A stretch of DNA of 64,000 nt from Henricia sp. BOLD:AAB3569 (GCA_037783545.1 JBBELK010000391.1:1-64000), one strand, 5' to 3'; shown: positions 1 to 10,320, numbered from the stretch's first letter. Numbers and translations: made by a program. The notes: generated from the sequence alone by a model not told the origin.

Positions 1-202
1 GAAGGACTGAGCATGCGCACGAGTCAGGAGTACACCAAAGAGGTGTGTACAGACAGCCACAGGTTGCGGGAGCATCCAGGAAGCGCCAACCCCTTTTTTT
101 TCTAAACTCTGAAATTTCTCTGCCATTTCCCGGCGAAAGTCTGTCAATTTTTTAGGACAAGTGCGCAATATAGAGTCTTTGGAGCATGCAAAATTTGAAG
201 TT

Positions 203-238
203 CGTCGGAACATTTTTCGACCTCCACATTTGCCGACG
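203..238. repeat. Inverted repeat CGTCGG-(24 nt)-CCGACG in Satellite A, representative copy
   Basis: CGTCGG at 203-208 and CCGACG at 233-238 are exact reverse complements separated by 24 bases. Both arms are kept in nearly all copies. Exceptions are single-base changes such as CGTCGT at about 7021-7026 and CCGATG at about 831. Confidence 0.75.
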
Positions 239-291
239 TTTGGACCACACTTTGACCAAAAATCCCGTCCCAAACTGGGCCGTGTCAACGA

Positions 292-306
292 CAGTCCGAA
301 GGACTG
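292..306. repeat. Perfect hairpin in Satellite A (CAGTCC-GAA-GGACTG), representative copy
   Basis: A 6-bp perfect stem encloses a GAA triloop: CAGTCC at 292-297, loop at 298-300, GGACTG at 301-306. The same 15 bases recur in every Satellite A unit inspected. The arms are complementary, so either DNA strand or a transcript could fold here. Function is unknown. Confidence 0.85.
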
Positions 307-326
307 AGCATGCGCACGAGTCAGGA

Positions 327-347
327 GTACACCAAAGAGGTGTGTAC
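327..347. repeat. Inverted repeat GTACAC-(9 nt)-GTGTAC in Satellite A, representative copy
   Basis: GTACAC at 327-332 and its exact reverse complement GTGTAC at 342-347 flank a 9-base loop. It lies about 20 bp after the GAA-loop hairpin and is conserved in every Satellite A unit inspected. Confidence 0.85.
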
Positions 348-1488
348 AGACAGCCACAGGTTGCGGGAGCATCCAGGAAGCGCCAACCCCTTGTTTTTTC
401 TAAACTCTGAAATTTCTCTGCCATTTCCTGGCGAAAGTCTGTCATTTTTTTAGGACAAGTGCGCAATATAGAGTACGCTTTGGAGCATGCAAAATTTGAA
501 GTTCGTCGGAACATTTTTTCGACCTCCAAATTTGCCGACGTTTGGACCACACTTTGACCAAAATCCCGTCCCAAACTGGGCCGTGTCAACGACAGTCCGA
601 AGGACTGAGCATGCGCACGAGTCAGGAGTACACCAAAGAGGTGTGTACAGACAGCCACAGGTTGCGGGAGCAACCAGGAAGCGCCAACCCCTTTTTTTTT
701 CTAAACTCTGCAATTTCTCTGCCATTTCCGGCGAAAGTCTGTCAATTTTTTAGGACAAGTGCGCAATATAGAGTCTTTGGAGCATGCAAAATTTGAAGGT
801 CGTCGGAACATTTTTCGACCTCCAAATTTGCCGATGTTTGGACCACACTTTGACCAAAATCCCGTCCCAAACTGGGCCGTGTCAACGACAGTCCGAAGGA
901 CTGAGCATGCGCACGAGTCAGGAGTACACCAAAGAGGTGTGTACAGACAGCCACAGGTTGCGGGAGCATCCAGGAAGCGCCAACCCCCTTTTTTTTTCTA
1001 AACTCTGAAATTTCTCTGCCATTTCCCGGCGAAAGTCTGTCAATTTTTTAGGACAAGTGCGCAATATAGAGTCTTTGGAGCATGCAAAATTTGAAGTTCG
1101 TCGGAAAATTTTTCGACCTCCAAATTTGCCGACGTTTGGACCACACTTTGACCAAAATCCCGTCCCAAACTGGGCCGTGTCAACGACAGTCCGAAGGACT
1201 GAGCATGCGCACGAGTCAGGAGTACACCAAAGAGGTGTGTACAGACTGCCACAGGTTGCGGGAGCATCCAGGAAGCGCCAACCCCTTTTTTTTCTAAACT
1301 CTGAAATTTCTCTGCCATTTCCCGGCGAAAGTCTGTCAATTTTTTAGGACAAGTGCGCAATATAGAGTCTTTGGAGCATGCAAAATTTGAAGTTCGTCGG
1401 AACATTTTTCGACCTCCAAATTTGCCGACGTTTGGACCACACTTTGACCAAAATCCCGTCCCAAACTGGGCCGTGTCAACGACAGTCC

Positions 1489-1784
1489 GAAGGACTGAGC
1501 ATGCGCACGAGTCAGGAGTACACCAAAGAGGTGTGTACAGACAGCCACAGGTTGCGGGAGCATCCAGGAAGCGCCAACCCCTTTTTTTTCTAAACTCTGA
1601 AATTTCTCTGCCATTTCCCGGCGAAAGTCTGTCAATTTTTTAGGACAAGTGCGCAATATAGAGTCTTTGGAGCATGCAAAATTTGAAGTTCGTCGGAACA
1701 TTTTTCGACCTCCACATTTGCCGACGTTTGGACCACACTTTGACCAAAATCCCGTCCCAAACTGGGCCGTGTCAACGACAGTCC
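1489..1784 (+). repeat. Satellite A reference unit (296 bp)
   Basis: This is one clean unit, given so a reader can locate the repeat. In order it holds: the 3' arm of a hairpin and a GCATGC palindrome at its start; an inverted repeat GTACAC...GTGTAC; the C4-T8 tract; the CATTTCCCGGCGAAAG segment; TTTTTTAGG; GTGCGCAATATAGAG; a second GCATGC; GTTCGTCGG; GCCGACG; and CGTCCCAAACTGGGCCGTG. The start point is arbitrary because the array is continuous. Plus strand is assigned only by convention. Confidence 0.9.
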
Positions 1785-4700
1785 GAAGGACTGAGCATGC
1801 GCACGAGTCAGGAGTACACCAAAGAGGTGTGTACAGACAGCCACAGGTTGCGGGAGCATCCAGGAAGCGCCAACCCCTTGTTTTTTCTAAACTCTGAAAT
1901 TTCTCTGCCATTTCCTGGCGAAAGTCTGTCAATTTTTTAGGACAAGTGCGCAATATAGAGTCTTTGGAGCATGCAAAATTTGAAGTTCGTCGGAACATTT
2001 TTCGACCTCCAAATTTGCCGACGTTTGGACCACACTTTGACCAAAATCCCGTCCCAAACTGGGCCGTGTCAACGACAGTCCGAAGGACTGAGCATGCGCA
2101 CGAGTCAGGAGTACACCAAAGAGGTGTGTACAGACAGCCACAGGTTGCGGGAGCATCCAGGAAGCGCCAACCCCTTTTTTTTCTAAACTCTGAAATTTCT
2201 CTGCCATTTCCCGGCGAAAGTCTGTCAATTTTTTAGGACAAGTGCGCAATATAGAGTCTTTGGAGCATGCAAAATTTGAAGTTCGTCGGAACATTTTTCG
2301 ACCTCCAAATTTGCCGACGTTTGGACCACACTTTGACTAAAATCCCGTCCCAAACTGGGCCGTGTCAACGACAGTCCGAAGGACTGAGCATGCGCACGAG
2401 TCAGGAGTACACCAAAGAGGTGTGTACAGACAGCCACAGGTTGCGGGAGCATCCAGGAAGCGCCAACCCCTTTTTTTTCTAAACTCTGAAATTTCTCTGC
2501 CATTTCCCGGCGAAAGTCTGTCAATTTTTTAGGACAAGTGCGCAATATAGAGTCTTTGGAGCATGCAAAATTTGAAGTTCGTCGGAACATTTTTCGACCT
2601 CCAAATTTGCCGACGTTTGGACCACACTTTGACCAAAATCCCGTCCCAAACTGGGCCGTGTCAACGACAGTCCGAAGGACTGAGCATGCGCACGAGTCAG
2701 GAGTACACCAAAGAGGTGTGTACAGACAGCCACAGGTTGCGGGAGCATCCAGGAAGCGCCAACCCCTTTTTTTTTTCTAAACTCTGAAATTTCTCTGCCA
2801 TTTCCCGGAGAAAGTCTGTCAATTTTTTAGGACAAGTGCGCAATATAGAGTCTTTGGAGCATGCAAAATTTGAAGTTCGTCGGAACATTTTTCGACCTCC
2901 AAATTTGCCGACGTTTGGACCACACTTTGACCAAAATCCCGTCCCAAACTGGGCCGTGTCAACGACAGTCCGAAGGACTGAGCATGCGCACGAGTCAGGA
3001 GTACACCAAAGAGGTGTGTACAGACAGCCACAGGTTGCGGGAGCATCCAGGAAGCGCCAACCCCTTTTTTTTCTAAACTCTGAAATTTCTCTGCCATTTC
3101 CCGGCGAAAGTCTGTCAATTTTTTAGGACAAGTGCGCAATATAGAGTCTTTGGAGCATGCAAAATTTGAAGTTCGTCGGAACATTTTTCGACCTCCAAAT
3201 TTGCCGACGTTTGGACCACACTTTGACCAAAATCCCGTCCCAAACTGGGCCGTGTCAACGACAGTCCGAAGGACTGAGCATGCGCACGAGTCAGGAGTAC
3301 ACCAAAGAGGTGTGTACAGACAGCCACAGGTTGCGGGAGCATCCAGGAAGCGCCAACCCCTTTTTTTTCTAAACTCTGAAATTTCTCTGCCATTTCCCGG
3401 CGAAAGTCTGTCAATTTTTTAGGACAAGTGCGCAATATAGAGTCTTTGGAGCATGCAAAATTTGAAGTTCGTCGGAACATTTTTCGACCTCCAAATTTGC
3501 CGACGTTTGGACCACACTTTGACCAAAATCCCGTCCCAAACTGGGCCGTGTCAACGACAGTCCGAAGGACTGAGCATGCGCACGAGTCAGGAGTACACCA
3601 AAGAGGTGTGTACAGACAGCCACAGGTTGCGGGAGCATCCAGGAAGCGCCAACCCCTTTTTTTTCTAAACTCTGAAATTTCTCTGCCATTTCCCGGCGAA
3701 AGTCTGTCAATTTTTTAGGACAAGTGCGCAATATAGAGTCTTTGGAGCATGCAAAATTTGAAGTTCGTCGGAACATTTTTCGACCTCCAAATTTGCCGAC
3801 GTTTGGACCACACTTTGACCAAAATCCCGTCCCAAACTGGGCCGTGTCAACGACAGTCCGAAGGACTGAGCATGCGCACGAGTCAGGAGTACACCAAAGA
3901 GGTGTGTACAGACAGCCACAGGTTGCGGGAGCATCCAGGAAGCGCCAACCCCTTTTTTTTCTAAACTCTGAAATTTCTCTGCCATTTCCCGGCGAAAGTC
4001 TGTCAATTTTTTAGGACAAGTGCGCAATATAGAGTCTTTGGAGCATGCAAAATTTGAAGTTCGTCGGAACATTTTTCGACCTCCAAATTTGCCGACGTTT
4101 GGACCACACTTTGACCAAAATCCCGTCCCAAACTGGGCCGTGTCAACGACAGTCCGAAGGACTGAGCATGCGCACGAGTCAGGAGTACACCAAAGAGGTG
4201 TGTACAGACAGCCACAGGTTGCGGGAGCATCCAGGAAGCGCCAACCCCTTTTTTTTTCTAAACTCTGAAATTTCTCTGCCATTTCCCGGCGAAAGTCTGT
4301 CAATTTTTTAGGACAAGTGCGCAATATAGAGTCTTTGGAGCATGCAAAATTTGAAGTTCGTCGGAACATTTTTCGACCTCCAAATTTGCCGACGTTTGGA
4401 CCACACTTTGACCAAAATCCCGTCCCAAACTGGGCCGTGTCAACGACAGTCCGAAGGACTGAGCATGCGCACGAGTCAGGAGTACACCAAAGAGGTGTGT
4501 ACAGACAGCCACAGGTTGCGGGAGCATCCAGGAAGCGCCAACCCCTTTTTTTTCTAAACTCTGAAATTTCTCTGCCATTTCCCGGCGAAAGTCTGTCAAT
4601 TTTTTAGGACAAGTGCGCAATATAGAGTCTTTGGAGCATGCAAAATTTGAAGTTCGTCGGAACATTTTTCGACCTCCAAATTTGCCGACGTTTGGACCAC

Positions 4701-5434
4701 ACTTTGACCAAAATCCCGTCCCAAACTGGGCCGTGTCAACGACAGTCCGAAGGACTGAGCATGCGCACGAGTCAGGAGTACACCAAAGAGGTGTGTACAG
4801 ACAGCCACAGGTTGCGGGAGCATCCAGGAAGCGCCAACCCCTTTTTTTTTCTAAACTCTGAAATTTCTCTGCCATTTCCCGGCGAAAGTCTGTCAATTTT
4901 TTAGGACAAGTGCGCAATATAGAGTCTTTGGAGCATGCAAAATTTGAAGTTCGTCGGAACATTTTTCGACCTCCAAATTTGCCGACGTTTGGACCACACT
5001 TTGACCAAAATCCCGTCCCAAACTGGGCCGTGTCAACGACAGTCCGAAGGACTGAGCATGCGCACGAGTCAGGAGTACACCAAAGAGGTGTGTACAGACA
5101 GCCACAGGTTGCGGGAGCATCCAGGAAGCGCCAACCCCTTTTTTTTCTAAACTCTGAAATTTCTCTGCCATTTCCCGGCGAAAGACTGTCAATTTTTTAG
5201 GACAAGTGCGCAATATAGAGTCTTTGGAGCATGCAAAATTTGAAGTTCGTCGGAACATTTTTCGACCTCCAAATTTGCCGACGTTTGGACCACACTTTGA
5301 CCAAAATCCCGTCCCAAACTGGGCCGTGTCAACGACAGTCCGAAGGACTGAGCATGCGCACGAGTCAGGAGTACACCAAAGAGGTGTGTACAGACAGCCA
5401 CAGGTTGCGGGAGCATCCAGGAAGCGCCAACCCC

Positions 5435-6750
5435 TTTTTTTCTAAACTCTGAAATTTCTCTGCCATTTCCCGGCAAAAGTCTGTCAATTTTTTAGGACAA
5501 GTGCGCAATATAGAGTCTTTGGAGCATGCAACATTTGAAGTTCGTCGGAACATTTTTCGACCTCCAAATTTGCCGACGTTTGGACCACACTTTGACCAAA
5601 ATCCCGTCCCAAACTGGGCCGTGTCAACGACAGTCCGAAGGACTGAGCATGCGCACGAGTCAGGAGTACACCAAAGAGGTGTGTACAGACAGCCACAGGT
5701 CGCGGGAGCATCCAGGAAGCGCCAACCCCTTTTTTTTCTAAACTCTGAAATTTCTCTGCCATTTCCCGGCGAAAGTCTGTCAATTTTTTAGGACAAGTGC
5801 GCAATATAGAGTCTTTGGAGCATGCAAAATTTGAAGTTCGTCGGAACATTTTTCGACCTCCAAATTTGCCGACGTTTGGACCACACTTTGACCAAAATCC
5901 CGTCCCAAACTGGGCCGTGTCAACGACAGTCCGAAGGACTGAGCATGCGCACGAGTCAGGAGTACACCAAAGAGGTGTGTACAGACAGCCACAGGTTGCG
6001 GGAGCATCCAGGAAGCGCCAACCCCTTTTTTTTCTAAACTCTGAAATTTCTCTGCCATTTCCCGGCGAAAGTCTGTCAATTTTTTAGGACAAGTGCGCAA
6101 TATAGAGTCTTTGGAGCATGCAAAATTTGAAGTTCGTCGGAACATTTTTCGACCTCCAAATTTGCCGACGTTTGGACCACACTTTGACCAAAATCCCGTC
6201 CCAAACTGGGCCGTGTCAACGACAGTCCGAAGGACTGAGCATGCGCACGAGTCAGGAGTACACCAAAGAGGTGTGTACAGACAGCCACAGGTTGCGGGAG
6301 CATCCAGGAAGCGCCAACCCCTTTTTTTTCTAAACTCTGAAATTTCTCTGCCATTTCCCGGCGAAAGTCTGTCAATTTTTTAGGACAAGTGCGCAATATA
6401 GAGTCTTTGGAGCATGCAAAATTTGAAGTTCGTCGGAACATTTTTCGACCTCCAAATTTGCCGACGTTTGGACCACACTTTGACCAAAATCCCGTCCCAA
6501 ACTGGGCCGTGTCAACGACAGTCCGAAGGACTGAGCATGCGCACGAGTCAGGAGTACACCAAAGAGGTGTGTACAGACAGCCACAGGTTGCGGGAGCATC
6601 CAGGAAGCGCCAACCCCTTTTTTTCTAAACTCTGAAATTTCTCTGCCATTTCCCGGCGAAAGTCTGTCAATTTTTTAGGACAAGTGCGCAATATAGAGTC
6701 TTTGGAGCATGCAACATTTGAAGTTCGTCGGAACATTTTTCGACCTCCAA
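5435..6750. repeat. Duplicated 4-unit block inside Satellite A (period 1,183 bp)
   Basis: Two rare variants occur together twice at the same spacing. A 7-T run (instead of 8) lies at 5435-5441 and again at 6618-6624. A GCAACATTTG variant (C in place of A) lies at 5532 and again at 6715. Both pairs are 1,183 bp apart, which is four units minus one base. This indicates duplication or conversion of a four-unit block. The block limits cannot be fixed because surrounding units are nearly identical. Confidence 0.65.
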
Positions 6751-7845
6751 ATTTGCCGACGTTTGGACCACACTTTGACCAAAATCCCGTCCCAAACTGG
6801 GCCGTGTCAACGACAGTCCGAAGGACTGAGCATGCGCACGAGTCAGGAGTACACCAAAGAGGTGTGTACAGACAGCCACAGGTTGCGGGAGCATCCAGGA
6901 AGCGCCAACCCCTTTTTTTTCTAAACTCTGAAATTTCTCTGCCATTTCCCGGCGAAAGTCTGTCAATTTTTTAGGACAAGTGCGCAATATAGAGTCTTTG
7001 GAGCATGCAAAATTTGAAGTTCGTCGTAACATTTTTCGACCTCCAAATTTGCCGACGTTTGGACCACACTTTGACCAAAATCCCGTCCCAAACTGGGCCG
7101 TGTCAACGACAGTCCGAAGGACTGAGCATGCGCACGAGTCAGGAGTACACCAAAGAGGTGTGTACAGACAGCCACAGGTTGCGGGAGCATCCAGGAAGCG
7201 TAAACCCCTTTTTTTTCTAAACTCTAAAATTTCTCTGCCATTTCCCGGCGAAACTCTGTCAATTTTTTAGGACAAGTGCGCAATATAGAGTCTTTGGAGC
7301 ATGCAAAATTTGAAGTTCGTCGGAACATTTTTCGACCTCCAAATTTGCCGACGTTTGGACCACACTTTGACCAAAATCCCGTCCCAAACTGGGCCGTGTC
7401 AACGACAGTCCGAAGGACTGAGCATGCGCACGAGTCAGGAGTACACCAAAGAGGTGTGTACAGACAGCCACAGGTTGCGGGAGCATCCAGGAAGCGCCAA
7501 CCCCTTTTTTTTCTAAACTCTGAAATTTCTCTGCCATTTCCCGGCGAAAGTCTGTCAATTTTTTAGGACAAGTGCGCAATATAGAGTCTTTGGAGCATGC
7601 AAAATTTGAAGTTCGTCGGAACATTTTTCGACCTCCAAATTTGCCGACGTTTGGACCACACTTTGACCAAAATCCCGTCCCAAACTGGGCCGTGTCAACG
7701 ACAGTCCGAAGGACTGAGCATGCGCACGAGTCAGGAGTACACCAAAGAGGTGTGTACAGACAGCCACAGGTTGCGGGAGCATCCAGGAAGCGCCAACCCC
7801 TTTTTTTTCTAAACTCTGAAATTTCTCTGCCATTTCCCGGCGAAA

Positions 7846-7848
7846 GTC
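7846..7848. other. Satellite A / Satellite B junction with 3-bp overlap (GTC)
   Basis: Satellite A runs normally through CCCGGCGAAAGTC, where TGTCAATTTTTTAGG should follow. Instead CGAAGTGGTCGCTATTTTGG follows, which is Satellite B normally preceded by ATTGCGTC. The three bases GTC fit both satellites, so the breakpoint falls within 7846-7848. There is no unique spacer, target-site duplication or transposon end. A simple end-joining or microhomology-mediated event explains it. Confidence 0.93.
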
Positions 7849-7849
7849 C

Positions 7850-9489
7850 GAAGTGGTCGCTATTTTGGAACTGAAGGAATGTCCAGACAAACTTGAAATC
7901 TTGCCTGCTTTAACAACTCTATATCCCAAACGTATTCTGCAAATTTTAGCAATTTCCCGTTTAAACCGACCGAGTTATCGGTGAATCAAGCAAAAACTCC
8001 CTGCCGGCTCAATTTTCGCACAAGCAGACGCCGCTTTCCGGAAACATTCCATCTGAAGTGGTCGCTATTTTGTAACTGAAGGAATGTCCACACAAACTTC
8101 AAATTGTGCCTGCTAAAACAACTCTATATCCCAAACGTATTCTGCAAATTTCAGCAATTTCCCGTTTAAACCGACCGAGTTATCGTTGAATCTAGCAAAA
8201 ACTCCCTGCCGTCACAGTTTTCGCTCAAGCAGATGCCGCTTTCGGGAAACATTTCGTCTGAAGTGGTCGCTATTTTGGAACTGAAGGATTGTCCAGACAA
8301 ATTTGAAATTTTGCCTGCTTTAACAACTCTATATCCCAAACGTATTCTGCAAATTTCAGCAATTTCCCGTTTAAACCGACCGAGTTATCGGTGAATCTAG
8401 CAAAAACTCCCTGCCGGCACATTTTTCGCACAAGCAGACGCCGCTTTCCGGAAACATTCCATCTGAAGTGGTCGCTATTTTGGAACTGAAGGAATGTCCA
8501 GACAAACTTCAAATTGTGCCTGCTAAAACAACTCTATATCCCAAACGTATTCTGCAAATTTCAGCAATTTCCCGTTTAAACCGACCGAGTTATCGTTGAA
8601 TCTAGCAAAAACTCCCTGCCGTCACAGTTTTCGCACAAGCAGATGCCGCGTTCGAGAAACATTGCGTCCGAAGTGGTCGCTATTTTGGAACTGAAGGAAT
8701 GTCCAGACAAACTTGAAATTTTGACTGCTTTAACAACTCTATATCCCAAACGTATTCTGCAAATTTCAGCAATTTCCCGTTTAAACCGACCAAGTTATCG
8801 TTGAGTCTAGCAAAAACTCCCTGCCGTCACAGTTTTCGCACAAGCAGATGCCTCTTTCCAGAAACATTCCATCTGAAGTGGTCGCTATTTTGGAACTGAA
8901 GGAATTTCCAGACAAACATCAAATTGTGCCTGCTAAAACAACTCTATATCCCAAACGTATTCTTCAAATTTCAGCAATTTCCCGTTTAAACCGACCGAGT
9001 TATCGTCCAATATAGCAAAAACTCTCTGCCGGCACAGTTTTCGCACAACCGGACGCCGCTTTCCGAAAACATTCCATCTGAAGTGGTCGCTATTTTGGAA
9101 CTGAAGGAATTTCCAGACAAACTTGAAATTTTTCCTGCTTTAACAACTCTATATCCCAAACGTATTCTGCAAATTTCAGCAATTTCCCGTTTAAACCGAC
9201 CGAGTTATTGGTGAATCTAGCAAAAACTCCCTGCCGGCACAGTTTTCGCACAAGCAGACGCCGCTTTCCGGAAACATTCCATCTGAAGTGGTCGCTATTT
9301 TGGAACTGAAGGAATGTCCAGAAAAACTTTAAATTGTGCCTGCTAAAACAACTCTATATCCCAAACGTATTCTGCAAATTTCAGCAATTTCCCGTTTAAA
9401 CCGACCGAGTTATCGTTGAATCTAGCAAAAACTCCCTGCCGTCACAGTTTTCGCACAAGCAGATGCCGCTTTCAGGAAACATTGCGTCC
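7850..9489. repeat. Satellite B edge monomers (8 copies) with private variants
   Basis: Eight monomers lie between the junction and the first HOR. The first four carry changes not seen deeper in the array: ATTTTAGC for ATTTCAGC at about 7945, GAATCAAG at about 7985, CCGGCTCAATTTT at about 8005, TTTTGTAACTG at about 8070, CCACACAAAC at about 8090, ATTTCGTCTG at about 8255 and CGTTCGAG at about 8650. The next four (about 8670-9489) share diagnostic variants with ~17.6-18.4 kb: GATGCCTCTTTCC, AACATCAAATTG, AAATTTTTCC and GAAAAACTTTAAA, at an offset near 8,922 bp. These four are therefore an early representative of the sequence later built into the 19-mer. Confidence 0.75.
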
Positions 9490-9594
9490 GAAGTGGTCGC
9501 TATTTTGGAACTGAAGGATTGTCCAGACAAACTTGAAGTTTTGACTGCTTTAACAACTCTATATCCCAAACGTATTCTGCAAATTTCAGCAATT

Positions 9595-9611
9595 TCCCGT
9601 TTAAACCGAAC
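9595..9611 (-). promoter_or_regulatory. CENP-B-box-like motif, exact 9/9 match (first of ~35 sites)
   Basis: The minus strand reads gTTCGgtttAaaCGGGa. The essential mammalian CENP-B box is nTTCGnnnnAnnCGGGn, and all nine fixed bases match. Exact sites begin (plus-strand left end, 17 bp each) at 9595, 11603, 13625, 15674, 16494, 18517, 19541, 20361, 22384, 23791, 24603, 25814, 26634, 28042, 28862, 32089, 33527, 38573, 40011, 42856, 43880, 44700, 46723, 47748, 48569, 48980, 52030, 53054, 53874, 55897, 57304, 58124, 59327, 60147 and 63374. All lie in monomers reading AACCGAACAAG on the plus strand. Known: CENP-B binds this box in primate alphoid and mouse minor satellite. Inferred: a CENP-B-like or pogo-transposase-derived protein might bind here. 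Chance similarity remains possible. Confidence 0.5.
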
Positions 9612-9780
9612 AAGTTATCGTTGAATCTAGCAAAAACTCCATGCCGGCACAGTTTTCGCACAAGCAGACGCCGCTTTCCGGAAACATTCCATCTGAAGTG
9701 GTCGCTATTTTGGAACTGAAGGAATGTCCAGACAAACTTCAAATTGTGCCTGCTAAAACAACTCTATATCCCAAACGTAT

Positions 9781-9816
9781 TCTGCAAATTTCAGCAATTT
9801 CCCGTTTAAACCGACC
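9781..9816. repeat. Phased A/T tracts flanking the CENP-B-box-like site (representative)
   Basis: Three A/T tracts, AAATTT, AATTT and TTTAAA, follow one another at roughly 10-base spacing just before and inside the box-like motif. The last forms the 8-bp palindrome GTTTAAAC. A/T tracts in phase with the helical repeat are a known cause of intrinsic DNA curvature. The block is conserved in almost every monomer, apart from the 1-bp loss variant ATTTCCGTTT and the TGCCAATTT variant. Confidence 0.55.
9800..9816 (-). promoter_or_regulatory. CENP-B-box-like motif, 8/9 form (representative of most monomers)
   Basis: Monomers reading AACCGACCGAG or AACCGACCAAG give gGTCGgtttAaaCGGGa on the minus strand. 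Only the first fixed T is changed, to G. This form occupies the same place in nearly every Satellite B monomer that lacks the exact form. A few variants lose another fixed base, for example AACCTACCG near 26032, 28259 and 32932, and AACCAACCG near 32307, 38791, 54707 and 63592. Confidence 0.45.
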
Positions 9817-10300
9817 GAGTTATTGTCGAATCTAGCAAAAACTCCCCTGCCGGCACATTTTTCGCACAAGCAGACGCCGCTTTCGGAAAACATTGCGTCT
9901 GAAGTGGTCGCTATTTTGGAACTGAAGGAATGTCCAGACAAATTTGAAATTTTGCCTGCTTTAACAACTCTATATCCCAAACGTATTCTGCAAATTTCAG
10001 CAATTTCCGTTTAAACCGACCGAGTTATCGGTGAATCTAGCAAAAACTCCCTGCCGGCACAGTTTTCGCACAAGCAGACGCCGCTTTCCGGAAACATTCC
10101 ATCTGAAGTGGTCGCTATTTTGGAACTTAAGGAATGTCCAGACAAACTTCAAATTGTGCCTGCTAAAACAACTCTATATCCCAAACGTATTCTGCAAATT
10201 TCAGCAATTTCCCGTTTAAACCGACCGAGTTATCGTTGAATCTAGCAAAAACTCCCTGCCGTCACAGTTTTCGCACAAGCAGATGCCGCTTTCGGGAAAC

Positions 10301-10320
10301 ATTGCGTGTTTTGGAACTGA
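10301..10320. other. Net 14-bp loss unique to HOR copy 1
   Basis: ATTGCGTGTTTTGG replaces the normal ATTGCGT, then CCGAAGTGGTCGCTA, then TTTTGG. The monomer landmark GAAGTGGTCGC is lost here only. The same position in the next HOR copies, near 12316 and 14338, is intact, so this is a private deletion of the first 10-mer copy. Confidence 0.85.

Larger units (their letters stand above)
1..1070. repeat. Most divergent part of Satellite A (left-edge copies)
   Basis: The first three to four copies carry more private changes than the interior ones. There is an extra A at about 260, an insertion near 475 in the GAGTCTTTGG block (reading GAGTACGCTTTGG), an extra T in the T-run at about 513, CAACC for CATCC at about 671, a single-base loss in CCCGGCG near 730, GGTCGTCGG at about 798 and a longer T-run at about 987. 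Units from about 1.9 kb to 7.2 kb mostly match one another base for base. Higher divergence is usual at array margins, where unequal exchange is less frequent, so the true left edge may lie not far outside the window. That last point is inference. Confidence 0.6.
1..7848. repeat. Satellite A array, ~296-bp unit, ~26.5 head-to-tail copies
   Basis: The same ~296-bp sequence repeats in one orientation from the first base to 7848. Using the unit start GAAGGACTGAGCATGCGC, the first copies begin at 1, 298, 599, 895, 1193, 1489 and 1785, so unit lengths are 297, 301, 296, 298, 296 and 296. Later copies keep 296 or 297 bp. The 1-bp difference comes mainly from a T-run after CGCCAACCCC that varies from 7 to 10 T. 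The unit contains a T-run, a TTTTTTAGG block, two GCATGC palindromes and several short inverted repeats. No spacer or unique DNA separates the copies. Adjacent units in the interior differ by only a few bases, which indicates recent homogenisation. Open frames on both strands (up to about 220 codons where a 297-bp unit preserves the frame) are repeat artefacts. I do not recognise the family. Confidence 0.97.

Noticed and set aside
3707..4369. A 220-codon minus-strand open frame, and many 60-120 codon frames on both strands, in Satellite A and B
   Set aside because: Each recurs at the satellite period and is open in overlapping frames on opposite strands. The longest exist only where a 297-bp unit happens to keep the frame. 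Units of 296 and 205 bp change frame at every copy. There is no domain, codon bias or consistent start signal.
1..7848. CENP-B box in Satellite A (GTTCGTCGGAACATTTT resembles the front half)
   Set aside because: Only the TTCG and central A fit. All four bases of the CGGG half are missing, giving 5 of 9, which is not meaningful.
1..7848. tRNA/SINE-derived origin or RNA polymerase III promoter in Satellite A, suggested by the T-run
   Set aside because: I find no convincing A-box plus B-box pair. The T-run alone is not evidence of a transcription unit.
7700..8100. Transposon insertion explaining the Satellite A/B boundary
   Set aside because: No terminal repeat, poly-A tail, target-site duplication or transposase remnant. 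Both sides are plain satellite joined by 3 bp.
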